DNA of 15,685 nucleotides from Ruminococcus sp. (GTDB lineage: Bacteria; Bacillota; Clostridia; Oscillospirales; Ruminococcaceae), in the NCBI GenBank assembly GCA_024697705.1, contig JAILFF010000168.1, forward strand, positions 1 through 15,685, in the 5' to 3' direction. Each line of letters begins with the position of its first letter. Positions within the stretch are counted from its first letter, which is position 1. Positions 7,238-14,201 of this stretch are shown piece by piece. The notes beneath the pieces are model-generated. The model saw only the letters and a list, made by a program, of their open reading frames with translations, did not search any database and was not told where the DNA came from. Position numbers and translations under genes: made by a program.

Positions 7238-8284
7238 ATGAAAAAGATAATCAGAGCAAATACGAGGGCGGCGCTTTCTCTTTGCTGTGCGCTTATGCTT
7301 GTACTGACCGCCTGCGGCAGCACGGTCGGCAAAAACGAGACCGCTTTCCCCGATTCAAACCCTGCGGAAACCACGACAGAAACTACCACAGCCCCCGAGC
7401 AGAACGGCGCCCTTGAGACCGTGCCGCTCCTGGTGGACGACGGTTCGGCAACGACTACGCTGGCAACGATACCGAATCCCGACGAGGTGATAAGCGATTC
7501 TGCCGCCGCTTTCGATTTTGGCGACGCTACCGCTACCACCACCACGACAACTGCGGCGACCACCACTGCCGCCGAAAGCGACAGAATGCCCTGGGACGCA
7601 GCTCCCGATATAAAGGAGAAAGGCTCTCCGAAGGTAGCGAGCATGGCGGTAATGCCGATATATCAGGTGAAGCTGCCCGATTATATCGACTACTCGGATT
7701 ATATGTACGTTGAGGAAAAGGAGATGTGCTATCCCCTCACCGCGTATTCAAACAGCCGTTTCGGACTGGGCGTTATGCTTCACGAAGGTCCCTCGACGTC
7801 GTATGCGCTTTCATCTTCCTACCCGATACCCTACGGCGCTCCTGTCGAGGTCTATACGAAGTACAAAGTTACCAACGACCCCTCGCCGAGAGAAAAGAGC
7901 TATGACTACTGCTGGGTATTCTGCAACTACAACGGCACTTGGGGCTGGTGCGAGGAGTTTGAGCTTACCGAAAAGCAAGATCAGCTCATCGACACCTCGT
8001 TCCTTACAATGCCCGACAGATATTACGACAATTATACCTCGAACACTCCGTCGGCGGACAACAGCGGCTACTATGTGACATTAAAAGAAGGTATCCAGAT
8101 CAAGAACGGTCCCTGGGACGGCGCCGAGACCTCCGGCACCATTAAAAAGAGCGTATCGGTAAGACTTCTCGGCACGACGATTCCCGAGTCCTCGTGGCAG
8201 TTTGCGTTATTTATCGACGGCAGCCGTCAGCTGCTCGGCTGGATAAACGTTGACAGCGACGGTATCATCGAAGAAGCCAAGTAA
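7238..8284 (+). CDS. Secreted lipoprotein with two SH3-like segments
   Basis: 348 residues from the ATG at 7238. AAGGAG at 7224-7229 lies 8 nt upstream, and this start puts a classical lipoprotein signal at the N-terminus: a Lys/Arg start, a hydrophobic stretch and the lipobox LTAC with C26 as the lipidated residue. Residues ~40-125 form a Thr/Ala-rich low-complexity linker, including a run of Thr codons, typical of surface proteins in this group. Residues ~165-245 look like a bacterial SH3 domain (LGVMLHEGPSTSYA through WGWCEEFEL). A second SH3-like segment spans ~278-345 (IKNGPWDG through LLGWINVD). Such domains usually bind cell-wall peptide or glycan; the ligand here is not known. It is divergently transcribed from the signal-peptidase-like gene, and no clear terminator follows. 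Confidence 0.88.
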   Translation: MKKIIRANTRAALSLCCALMLVLTACGSTVGKNETAFPDSNPAETTTETTTAPEQNGALETVPLLVDDGSATTTLATIPNPDEVISDSAAAFDFGDATATTTTTTAATTTAAESDRMPWDAAPDIKEKGSPKVASMAVMPIYQVKLPDYIDYSDYMYVEEKEMCYPLTAYSNSRFGLGVMLHEGPSTSYALSSSYPIPYGAPVEVYTKYKVTNDPSPREKSYDYCWVFCNYNGTWGWCEEFELTEKQDQLIDTSFLTMPDRYYDNYTSNTPSADNSGYYVTLKEGIQIKNGPWDGAETSGTIKKSVSVRLLGTTIPESSWQFALFIDGSRQLLGWINVDSDGIIEEAK

Positions 8285-8319
8285 TTGAGCACTTGCTATT
8301 CCTATATGTAACGAATAAA

Positions 8320-8456
8320 TGTAGGGTGGGGGCTTACTCCCGCCGTGTCCCGCAGCACGTTATGTAAATCCGATTTCATGTAGGGGCGCACCTGCGTGTG
8401 CGCCCGCAAACGTCGCATTGTCCAAAAACGGGCGCACACATAGGTGCGCCCCTACA
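8320..8456. repeat. Composite palindromic intergenic repeat (MITE-like)
   Basis: About 137 bp, GC-rich, between AT-rich flanks. It begins TGTAGGG (8320-8326) and ends CCCTACA (8450-8456). The first part is a hairpin, GGTGGGGG (8325-8332) with CTCCCGCC (8337-8344), loop CTTA. The second part is a near-perfect inverted repeat of 28 nt: 8379-8406 against 8429-8456, 26 of 28 positions complementary, loop 22 nt. No gene lies inside. The form suggests a non-coding mobile or REP-like family; genome copy number cannot be seen from here. The hairpin may also act on the 3' end of the lipoprotein mRNA. Confidence 0.75.
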
Positions 8457-8538
8457 ATATACGCAACTCAAAAGATGTAAGAATGTCTTTTGGCAGTATT
8501 GACTAAGCCTTATTTTGCGAAGAAAAGAAGTGAGAAAA

Positions 8539-8676
8539 ATGAAGATTCATAATGCGGCAGAGATCATCGAGCGGCTTTCAAGAGAATCCGAGCGTTTAAA
8601 GATCGAAAACGAGCAGCTGAAGAGAGAGATCGAAGCACTTAATGCTGAACTTGAACAGTTGAAAAAGCAAGCATAA
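8539..8676 (+). CDS. 45-residue leucine-zipper microprotein
   Basis: ATG 8539 to TAA 8674-8676, 45 residues, 34 nt before the radical SAM gene and in the same direction. Leucines fall at 13, 20, 27, 34 and 41, exactly every seven residues (heptad d). The a positions are I10, S17, N24, I31 and L38, with charged Glu/Lys/Arg flanks. This is a continuous five-heptad coiled coil. Asn at a central a position is the signature of parallel two-stranded zippers such as GCN4 (established knowledge). It has no basic DNA-binding segment, signal or membrane helix. The upstream GAAGTGAG (8527-8534) is a poor ribosome site with only 4 nt before the ATG, which lowers confidence. It could be a dimerisation or adaptor subunit for a neighbour; function unknown. 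Confidence 0.62.
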   Translation: MKIHNAAEIIERLSRESERLKIENEQLKREIEALNAELEQLKKQA

Positions 8677-8710
8677 AAATACGCCCCGGCACGAAAGGTG
8701 ACACTCCCCC

Positions 8711-10570
8711 ATGAAAGAGATTCAACAGAAGATAGAACGCCTGCTGCTGAAAACACAGAAGCCCGCCCGCTACATCGGCGGCGAGCTCGGCAGCGTCGTC
8801 AAGGACAGGGATAAGGTGGACGTGCGCTTCGCGTTCTGCTTCCCCGATGTCTACGACGTCGGCATGAGCCACCTCGGAATGAAGATACTCTACGGCTTGA
8901 AAAACTCCCGCGAAAACTGGTGGTGCGAACGTGCGTTCATGCCCGAAAAGGACTTCGAGCAGCAAATGCGCGAAAACGGCATACCTCTTTACGCACTCGA
9001 AAGCCTTGACCCCGTGCGGGATTTCGACTTCATCGGCTTTACGCTTCAATACGAGCTTAGCTATACAAACGTTCTCGAAATGCTCGACCTTGCGGGGCTG
9101 CCGGTGTTCGCACGCGACAGAAAGGCGCTTACGCCGCTTGTCGTCGGCGGAGGTCCCTGCGTCTGCAATCCCGAGCCCGTTGCCGATTTCTTCGATCTGT
9201 TCATCATCGGCGAGGGCGAGGAGGTAAACATCGAGCTCCTTGAGCTTTTCGAGCGCATGAAGCCGCAAAACCCCACAAAGGAAGAATTTCTGCGCGAGGC
9301 GGCGAAGATCGAGGGCATATATGTTCCCGCGTTCTATGACATCAGCTATAACGACGACGGAACGGTGCGCGAAATAAAGCCGAACGTTCCCGAAGCGCCC
9401 GCCCGCGTGAAAAAGCGCGTGATAAAGGACTTTGACAGCGTCTACTATCCCGAGAGCTTTGTGGTGCCTTTTACCTCGATAGTTCACGACCGCGCCGTCG
9501 TTGAGGTTCTTCGCGGCTGCATACGCGGGTGCAGGTTCTGTCAGGCGGGGTTCATCTACCGCCCGTTCAGGGAAAAGAACATCGACACGATAGCGAAGCA
9601 GACGCGCTGTCTCTGCGAGCAGACGGGCTACGAGCAGGTGTCGCTTTCCTCGCTTTCGACGAGCGACCATCCGCAGATCGAAAAGCTGCTCGATACCCTC
9701 GCCGACTACACCGACAGCGAGAACATAAATCTTTCTCTGCCGAGCCTGCGAATCGACAATTTCAGCGACGAGCTGCTCGAAAAGATCGCAAGCGTCCGAA
9801 AAAGCGGACTTACCTTTGCGCCCGAAGCAGGTACTCAGCGGCTTCGCGACGTTATCAACAAGAACGTCACCGAAGACGAGATAATGAACACCTGCCGCAT
9901 GGCGTTCGAGGCGGGCTACGGCACGGTAAAGCTGTACTTCATGCTGGGTCTGCCCGAGGAGCGCGACGAGGACGTTGTCGGCATCGCGGAGCTTGCGCAG
10001 AAGATCGTCGATCTCTATTTCGGCATACCGAAGGAACAGCGGGCAAGCACGATACAGGTGTCGCTTTCGACCGCAACATTCGTGCCGAAGCCCTTCACGC
10101 CATTCGAGTTCGAGCCGCAGGCATTGCCCGAAGAGATCGACCGCCGTCAGAAGCTCATAATGGACGCGATACATTCAAAGAAGATACGCTTCAGCTACCA
10201 CGAGCAGAAGATCTCGAAGCTCGAAGCGGTACTGGCGCGGGGCGACCGCCGAATCTGCGACGTTATTTACACCGCGTGGAAAAAAGGGTGTACGCTCGAC
10301 AGCTGGGACGAGCATTTCCGCCCCGAGCTGTGGGACGAAGCCTTTGAGGAGTGCGGCGTTTCCCGCGAATTCTACGCCAACCGCCGCCGCGAATACGACG
10401 AAGTCATGCCCTGGTCGCACCTTGACTACCTCGTTTCCCGCGAATTCCTTATCCGCGAGAACAAAAAAGCTCACGCCGCCGAGACCACCCGCAACTGCCG
10501 CGAGGGCTGCTCGGGCTGCGGCATAAAACAAAGCTACGGCGGCACCTACTGCGGGAAAGTTAATAGTTAA
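8711..10570 (+). CDS. TIGR03960-type B12-binding/radical SAM protein
   Basis: 619 residues, the usual length of the family. The N-terminal ~200 residues contain the B12-binding-like region (VRFAFCFPDVYDVGMSHLGM). The radical SAM core, ~250-460, has the iron-sulfur motif C270-x3-C274-x2-C277 (CIRGCRFC), which would bind a 4Fe-4S cluster and S-adenosylmethionine. A second Cys cluster near the C-terminus (C596, C600, C603, C614) may hold another metal or cluster. The ribosome site GAAAGGTGA (8693-8701) is 9 nt before the ATG. The family normally sits beside TIGR03936, as here; its substrate is not established to my knowledge. The last three codons and the stop lie in the terminal repeat of the element at 10556-10763, so the native C-terminus may have been altered. 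Confidence 0.93.
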   Translation: MKEIQQKIERLLLKTQKPARYIGGELGSVVKDRDKVDVRFAFCFPDVYDVGMSHLGMKILYGLKNSRENWWCERAFMPEKDFEQQMRENGIPLYALESLDPVRDFDFIGFTLQYELSYTNVLEMLDLAGLPVFARDRKALTPLVVGGGPCVCNPEPVADFFDLFIIGEGEEVNIELLELFERMKPQNPTKEEFLREAAKIEGIYVPAFYDISYNDDGTVREIKPNVPEAPARVKKRVIKDFDSVYYPESFVVPFTSIVHDRAVVEVLRGCIRGCRFCQAGFIYRPFREKNIDTIAKQTRCLCEQTGYEQVSLSSLSTSDHPQIEKLLDTLADYTDSENINLSLPSLRIDNFSDELLEKIASVRKSGLTFAPEAGTQRLRDVINKNVTEDEIMNTCRMAFEAGYGTVKLYFMLGLPEERDEDVVGIAELAQKIVDLYFGIPKEQRASTIQVSLSTATFVPKPFTPFEFEPQALPEEIDRRQKLIMDAIHSKKIRFSYHEQKISKLEAVLARGDRRICDVIYTAWKKGCTLDSWDEHFRPELWDEAFEECGVSREFYANRRREYDEVMPWSHLDYLVSREFLIRENKKAHAAETTRNCREGCSGCGIKQSYGGTYCGKVNS

Positions 10571-10763
10571 CAGTGAATAGTTGATAGTTAAGGTGTCCGC
10601 TTCGCGGACGATATTGCGGACGCTTGCACGAACTTCGTTCTGGCAAGCTCAGAGTTTTACAGATCATATTTGAGCAGCGAATTTTTTGGGGGAGAAGCCT
10701 CCGCATAATTCGCGCCGCAGGCGCTTCTTAACTATACACTATTCACTATTCACTTTTCACTAT
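10556..10763. mobile_element. MITE-like element with heptamer-repeat inverted ends
   Basis: About 208 bp without coding capacity. The left arm (10556-10592) and right arm (10727-10763) are inverted copies, 30 of 37 positions matching, and each is built from tandem 7-mers of the type TGAATAG. Inside are five hairpins: 10595-10600/10604-10609, 10622-10627/10643-10648 with an inner stem, 10677-10683/10707-10713, nested 10691-10694/10699-10702, and 10712-10716/10720-10724. No target duplication is obvious. It lies between the radical SAM gene and its partner, overlapping the end of the former. It lacks a T-run after any strong plus-strand hairpin, so readthrough is likely. Confidence 0.8.
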
Positions 10764-10780
10764 TTTAGGAAGTGTTTCTT

Positions 10781-11491
10781 ATGCTTACGCCGAAAAATCA
10801 AAGCCTTATCATCGAGCGCTGGGAACGCCGACTGACCTTCGCAAAGGAGGGACGGGCGCGGTATATCTCGCACCTTGACCTCATGCGCACCATGCAGAGG
10901 GCGATAAAACGCGCCCGCGTGCCGATCTGGTACACGCAGGGGTTCAACCCGCATATGTACCTGATGTTCCCGCTTGCTCTGCCGCTCGGCACCGACAGCC
11001 GCACCGAAAGCATGGACATCTCGCTAACGGAGGACATTCCGTTTGATACGCTGCTCAAAATGCTCAATTCTTCCATGCCCGAGGGACTTTATTTCGTCAA
11101 AGCAGCGCTCCCCGTCAGGAAGCACACCGACATAGCCGCCGCCGAATACGAGGTCGAGATAGCGCCCGATGTCCCCGCCGCGGAAGCGCTCGCCAAATGG
11201 CAGGAATTCATGGCGCAGGAGGAAATAAACATCGAAAAGCGGACGAAAGCAAAAAAAGGCAAGAAGCCCGGCGTCAAGCAGGTGGACATCAAGCCGCATA
11301 TCGACGTTTTATGCGCCGAGGAACGGGAGAACGGTCTGTTTTTCCGCATGAGACTTCCCGCGGGCGTTGAGCTCAACTTAAATACCGGTACCGTTATGGA
11401 CGCTTTCGAGAGCTTTTCGGGCGTAAATATCGTCGATAATTATACAAAGCGTACAAAGATCCTCTGCTTTGACGGGGAAGAATTTATATAA
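10781..11491 (+). CDS. TIGR03936/DUF2344 radical-SAM-associated protein
   Basis: 236 residues. The opening block FAKEGRARYISHLDLMRTMQRAIKRA, split as FAKEGRARYISH and LDLMRTMQRAIKRA, followed by GFNPHMYLMFPLALPLG is characteristic of DUF2344, the usual companion of TIGR03960; in some genomes the two are fused (established knowledge). No catalytic cluster is seen, so it is thought to be an accessory or substrate-binding partner. The start ATG 10781 is preferred over GTG 10772 because AGGAAG (10767-10772) lies 8 nt before it. That ribosome site abuts the right end of the MITE-like element. In many genomes the pair precedes RNase G and rplU; here the next gene is rplS under its own promoter. Confidence 0.9.
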   Translation: MLTPKNQSLIIERWERRLTFAKEGRARYISHLDLMRTMQRAIKRARVPIWYTQGFNPHMYLMFPLALPLGTDSRTESMDISLTEDIPFDTLLKMLNSSMPEGLYFVKAALPVRKHTDIAAAEYEVEIAPDVPAAEALAKWQEFMAQEEINIEKRTKAKKGKKPGVKQVDIKPHIDVLCAEERENGLFFRMRLPAGVELNLNTGTVMDAFESFSGVNIVDNYTKRTKILCFDGEEFI

Positions 11492-11498
11492 CTCACTA

Positions 11499-11527
11499 TT
11501 GAAAATACTTGCTTTTTATGGTATAAT
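11499..11527 (+). promoter_or_regulatory. Strong sigma-A promoter of rplS
   Basis: TTGAAA (11499-11504), 17-nt spacer, TATAAT (11522-11527), preceded by TGG (11519-11521), which makes an extended -10. Transcription would start near 11534, leaving a leader of about 200 nt before the rplS ATG. It starts only 7 nt after the stop of the DUF2344 gene. Confidence 0.85.
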
Positions 11528-11533
11528 ATATAA

Positions 11534-11735
11534 GCATTTGAGTATCCGTCGGGAAAGCCCCGATGAGAGTAGATGCCGGTCGCGGGCAGTCGGCACGCGG
11601 CAAGACATTTAAGCGGGCAGTCCTCTGGCTCTGCGGTTTTGGATTAAGCCGCCGGCACAAAATAAATCTCGTTTATCACGTTATTTATTTTGTGCAAAGA
11701 GTGTATGAATGTCAGAAAAACAGGAGGTTGTAAAA
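11534..11735 (+). promoter_or_regulatory. Structured rplS leader, candidate L19 autoregulatory or switch RNA
   Basis: A GC-rich, structured leader in an AT-rich setting. Hairpin A: TCGGG (11549-11553) with CCCGA (11559-11563), extendable by two pairs. Hairpin B: GCGG (11613-11616), C11618 and AGTCC (11619-11623) pair with CCGC (11649-11652), G11648 and GGATT (11641-11645). Hairpin C: a perfect 13-bp inverted repeat, 11655-11667 with 11683-11695. TGCCGG (11574-11579) can also pair with CCGGCA (11652-11657), which excludes the base of B and C. GCGGGCAGTC occurs twice (11582-11591, 11613-11622). L19 leaders are known in Bacilli, but I do not recognise this one as that or any named riboswitch. 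Confidence 0.6.
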
Positions 11736-12083
11736 ATGGACGCATTAAAACTTATTGCTCAGGACAGCATGAAAAAGGAGCTTCCCGTACTTAACGTCGG
11801 TGATATCGTTAAGGTACACGTAAGGATCAAGGAGGGCGACAAGCCCAGCCGTATCCAGATCTTCGAGGGAACCATCATCGCTAAGAAGCACGGCGGCATC
11901 AGCGAGACCTTCACCGTAAGACGTATCGCTCACGGCTGCGGCATCGAAAGAGTATTCCCCGTACATTCTCCCGCTGTTGAGAAGGTAGAGATCGTAAGAC
12001 CCGGTAAGGTTCGCCGCGCAAAGCTGTACTATCTGCGCAGCAGAGTCGGCAAGGCTGCCAAGGTCAAGGAAGCTATCAAGTAA
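11736..12083 (+). CDS. rplS: 50S ribosomal protein L19
   Basis: 115 residues, the standard length. L19 sits at the 30S-50S interface of the ribosome. Family hallmarks are visible: the start MDALKLIAQDSMKKELP, NVGDIVKVHVRIKEGD, RIQIFEGTIIAKKHGG, FTVRRIAHGCGIERVFPVHSP and a basic C-terminus with KLYYLR. The ATG at 11736 is chosen over the in-frame ATG at 11709 because AGGAGG (11722-11727) is 8 nt upstream and this start matches L19 exactly. In most bacteria rplS ends the rpsP-rimM-trmD operon. Here it is a single-gene unit with its own strong promoter, a long structured leader and tandem terminators. Confidence 0.98.
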   Translation: MDALKLIAQDSMKKELPVLNVGDIVKVHVRIKEGDKPSRIQIFEGTIIAKKHGGISETFTVRRIAHGCGIERVFPVHSPAVEKVEIVRPGKVRRAKLYYLRSRVGKAAKVKEAIK

Positions 12084-12099
12084 GCTTAAGCCATCTTCC

Positions 12100-12145
12100 A
12101 AAGCAAAGGACTGTAATTGTCTTTTGCTTTCAATCACCCCTTTTT
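12100..12145 (+). terminator. First terminator hairpin after rplS
   Basis: AAAGCAAAGGAC (12100-12111) pairs with GTCTTTTGCTTT (12119-12130), 12 bp with one G-T pair and a 7-nt loop. The T-run (12141-12145) is 10 nt past the stem, so this may be a weak terminator or a stabilising 3' hairpin backed up by the next one. Confidence 0.6.
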
Positions 12146-12178
12146 GGTCGGGCACTTTGCTGTGTCCGATCTTTTTTT
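12146..12178 (+). terminator. Second, strong rho-independent terminator after rplS
   Basis: GGTCGGGCAC (12146-12155) pairs with GTGTCCGATC (12162-12171), 10 bp with two G-T pairs and a 6-nt loop, followed directly by seven T residues (12172-12178). Confidence 0.9.
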
Positions 12179-12219
12179 GCCTTTTGCCTTCTAATTTATT
12201 CTTAGTTAATAAATTATTC

Positions 12220-12248
12220 TTTATAGGTACATAAGAAAGTGTTAAAAT
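12220..12248 (+). promoter_or_regulatory. Weak candidate promoter of the first LRR-dockerin gene
   Basis: TTTATA (12220-12225), 17-nt spacer, TAAAAT (12243-12248) with TGT just before it (extended -10). Both hexamers deviate from consensus. It lies in the AT-rich gap after the rplS terminators, where a new promoter is expected. Confidence 0.4.
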
Positions 12249-12299
12249 AATTAATGTATTTGCATTTTTGCTATTTATATTCAGGAAAGGAAGGTAACT

Positions 12300-14147
12300 A
12301 TGGATATTCGTAAAATTGCGGCGGCGCTTTGCGCTTCGGCACTCATTCTCGGAGCGGGAGCACCGCTGACGGGGGACGTTTCGGCTCTTGATACGGCTTT
12401 GACCGCGAACGCCGATTCCGACGAGAAAAAAGGCTCTTGCGGACTTCTGCTCGAATGGAAGCTTGAAGATGATGGTACGCTCGCCATAAGCGGAAAGTCG
12501 TCGATGAGCGATTTCAAGGACAAATCCGCCCCGTGGTACAAATATGCGGATCAGATAAAGTCCATATATATCAAGGCAGAGGTCATGAGCATAGGCGAAT
12601 TTGCCTTCCAGGACTGCAAGAACGTCACGAGCATCACTATACCCTCCACAGTGCGCAGTATAGGCAGTTATGCTTTCGAGCGCTGCAAGGGCTTAAAGAC
12701 CGTAAATATGCCGACGCAGCTCAATTCACTCGGCATCGGCGCTTTCGACAATTGCAGCAGTCTCGAAAGCCTTACCGTTCCGAACGGCGTTACGGAGATC
12801 AAATATAGCACGTTCTATTACTGCTCCTCGCTCAAAAGCGTTACCCTGCCGAGCACCGTGACAAGCATCGGCGCGTATGCATTCTACAATTGCTGCAAGC
12901 TTGAGACTATGAATATCCCGAACGGCGTTACGTATATCGGGGATCACGCACTCCGCGAATGTAATGCGCTCAAAATCCCTGCACTCCCGAGCAGCCTTAC
13001 GACGATCGGCAAGGATACCTTCGGGGGCTGCGAGGCTATAACAAGCATTAATATACCGAGCGGCGTGACGAAAATACCCGAGAGCGCGTTTGCGGGCTGC
13101 AAGAACGTGACGAGCCTGACGATACCCGATACCGTGACCTCTGTCGGCAATAGTGCGTTTTGGAACAACGCGGCGCTCCACAGTGTGACGATACCGTCGA
13201 GCGTGAAAAGCATAGGCGAGCACGCCTTCGGCTATTACTACAAGGGCGGCACTACCTACACCAAGGACGAAACGTTCACGATAACGGGCGTAACAGACAC
13301 CACAGCGCATACCTACGCAAAGGACAACGGCTTTAAGTTCATAGATGTTAACTTGGGCAGAACGGTCGTCGCGAACGGCAGCCTTCTGACGAGTCTTTCG
13401 TGGCTGCTCGACGACAAGGGTCTGCTCACCATATACGGTCCGTATTCCAAGAGCAGCAACATGGTTGCCTTTACGGGCGATCTGTCCCCGTGGCACAATG
13501 ATACGCGGATAAAGAAGATCGTTATCGCGGGTCAAGTGACGAACACGGCAAAATGCGCCTTCGACGGCTGCACGAAGCTCACCGACGTAACGCTGCCGAC
13601 GGGCATGAAGTCCATCGGCGAAGCCACCTTCCGCTACTGCTACGAGCTTAAGAACATAACTATCCCGAACGGCGTAACGAGCATAGGTAAAGCCGCTTTC
13701 CATGCCTGCGAGGCACTGAAAAGCATAAATATCCCCGAAAGCGTAACGAACATAGGCGATTATGCTTTCTTCGGCACGGGACTTACAAGCATAACAATAC
13801 CCAAGGGCGTGACGGATATAGGCTATCAGTCGATAGGATATTTCTATAACGGCTCGGGCAACGCCGTAAAGGAAGGCTTCACGATAAAGGGCTGCAAGGA
13901 CAGCGCCGCCGAGACCTACGCCCGTGAGAACAATATCAAATTCATAGCTCTCGACGGCGATATAAAGCGCGGCGATCTGAACGATGACGGAAACATTGAC
14001 GTTGACGATCTCGTGCTTATGCAAAAGCTTGTCGCGGGCTGGAAGGTCTCCGTAAATGAGATCAACGCCGATATAGACGGCGACGGAGATAGCGATGTTG
14101 ACGACCTCGTGCTGATGCAAAAGCTTGCGGCAGGCTGGAAGATCTGA
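12300..14147 (+). CDS. Secreted BspA-like LRR protein with C-terminal type I dockerin
   Basis: 615 residues. A signal peptide occupies about the first 30 residues (basic start, hydrophobic core, Ala-rich cleavage region). The body is two modules of LRR_5 (BspA-type) repeats, at about 50-350 and 357-550. Each opens with a W-L-D/E-x-G-x-L-x-I-x-G block and a PW motif, then repeats the pattern I-P-x-x-V-x-x-I-G-x-x-A-F-x-x-C about every 23 residues. Residues ~557-615 are a dockerin with two calcium loops starting at D559 (DLNDDGNIDVDD) and D591 (DIDGDGDSDVDD), each followed by LVLMQKL and AGWK. Dockerins bind cohesins on scaffoldins, so the protein is probably cellulosome- or surface-bound; LRR_5 domains may bind other proteins or glycans. 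GGAAGG (12289-12294) is 5 nt before the ATG. Confidence 0.93.
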   Translation: MDIRKIAAALCASALILGAGAPLTGDVSALDTALTANADSDEKKGSCGLLLEWKLEDDGTLAISGKSSMSDFKDKSAPWYKYADQIKSIYIKAEVMSIGEFAFQDCKNVTSITIPSTVRSIGSYAFERCKGLKTVNMPTQLNSLGIGAFDNCSSLESLTVPNGVTEIKYSTFYYCSSLKSVTLPSTVTSIGAYAFYNCCKLETMNIPNGVTYIGDHALRECNALKIPALPSSLTTIGKDTFGGCEAITSINIPSGVTKIPESAFAGCKNVTSLTIPDTVTSVGNSAFWNNAALHSVTIPSSVKSIGEHAFGYYYKGGTTYTKDETFTITGVTDTTAHTYAKDNGFKFIDVNLGRTVVANGSLLTSLSWLLDDKGLLTIYGPYSKSSNMVAFTGDLSPWHNDTRIKKIVIAGQVTNTAKCAFDGCTKLTDVTLPTGMKSIGEATFRYCYELKNITIPNGVTSIGKAAFHACEALKSINIPESVTNIGDYAFFGTGLTSITIPKGVTDIGYQSIGYFYNGSGNAVKEGFTIKGCKDSAAETYARENNIKFIALDGDIKRGDLNDDGNIDVDDLVLMQKLVAGWKVSVNEINADIDGDGDSDVDDLVLMQKLAAGWKI

Positions 14148-14201
14148 TATATTTGATATAATACAAATGTGTGAAATACAAAACCGAAAGGAAGTTTTAA
14201 T

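Noticed and set aside
8379..8456. CRISPR-like repeat
   Set aside because: The two 28-nt units are inverted, not direct, and there are only two copies with no spacer series.
8499..8516. Possible promoter TTGACT (8499-8504) before the microprotein
   Set aside because: No -10-like hexamer lies at 16-18 nt; the nearest T-rich match, at 8511, is only 6 nt away.
8639..10174. 511-codon minus-strand open frame opposite the radical SAM gene
   Set aside because: The plus strand carries an unmistakable radical SAM motif and family-length product; the antisense frame reflects codon bias only.
12726..14120. 464-codon minus-strand open frame under the LRR-dockerin gene
   Set aside because: A shadow of the repetitive LRR coding sequence. 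The plus-strand product has a signal peptide, LRR repeats and a dockerin, while the minus product matches no recognisable pattern and has no start signal.
14157..14162. TATAAT between the two LRR-dockerin genes
   Set aside because: No -35 hexamer at an acceptable distance and no extended -10, so it was not called as a promoter; the genes may be co-transcribed because no terminator separates them.
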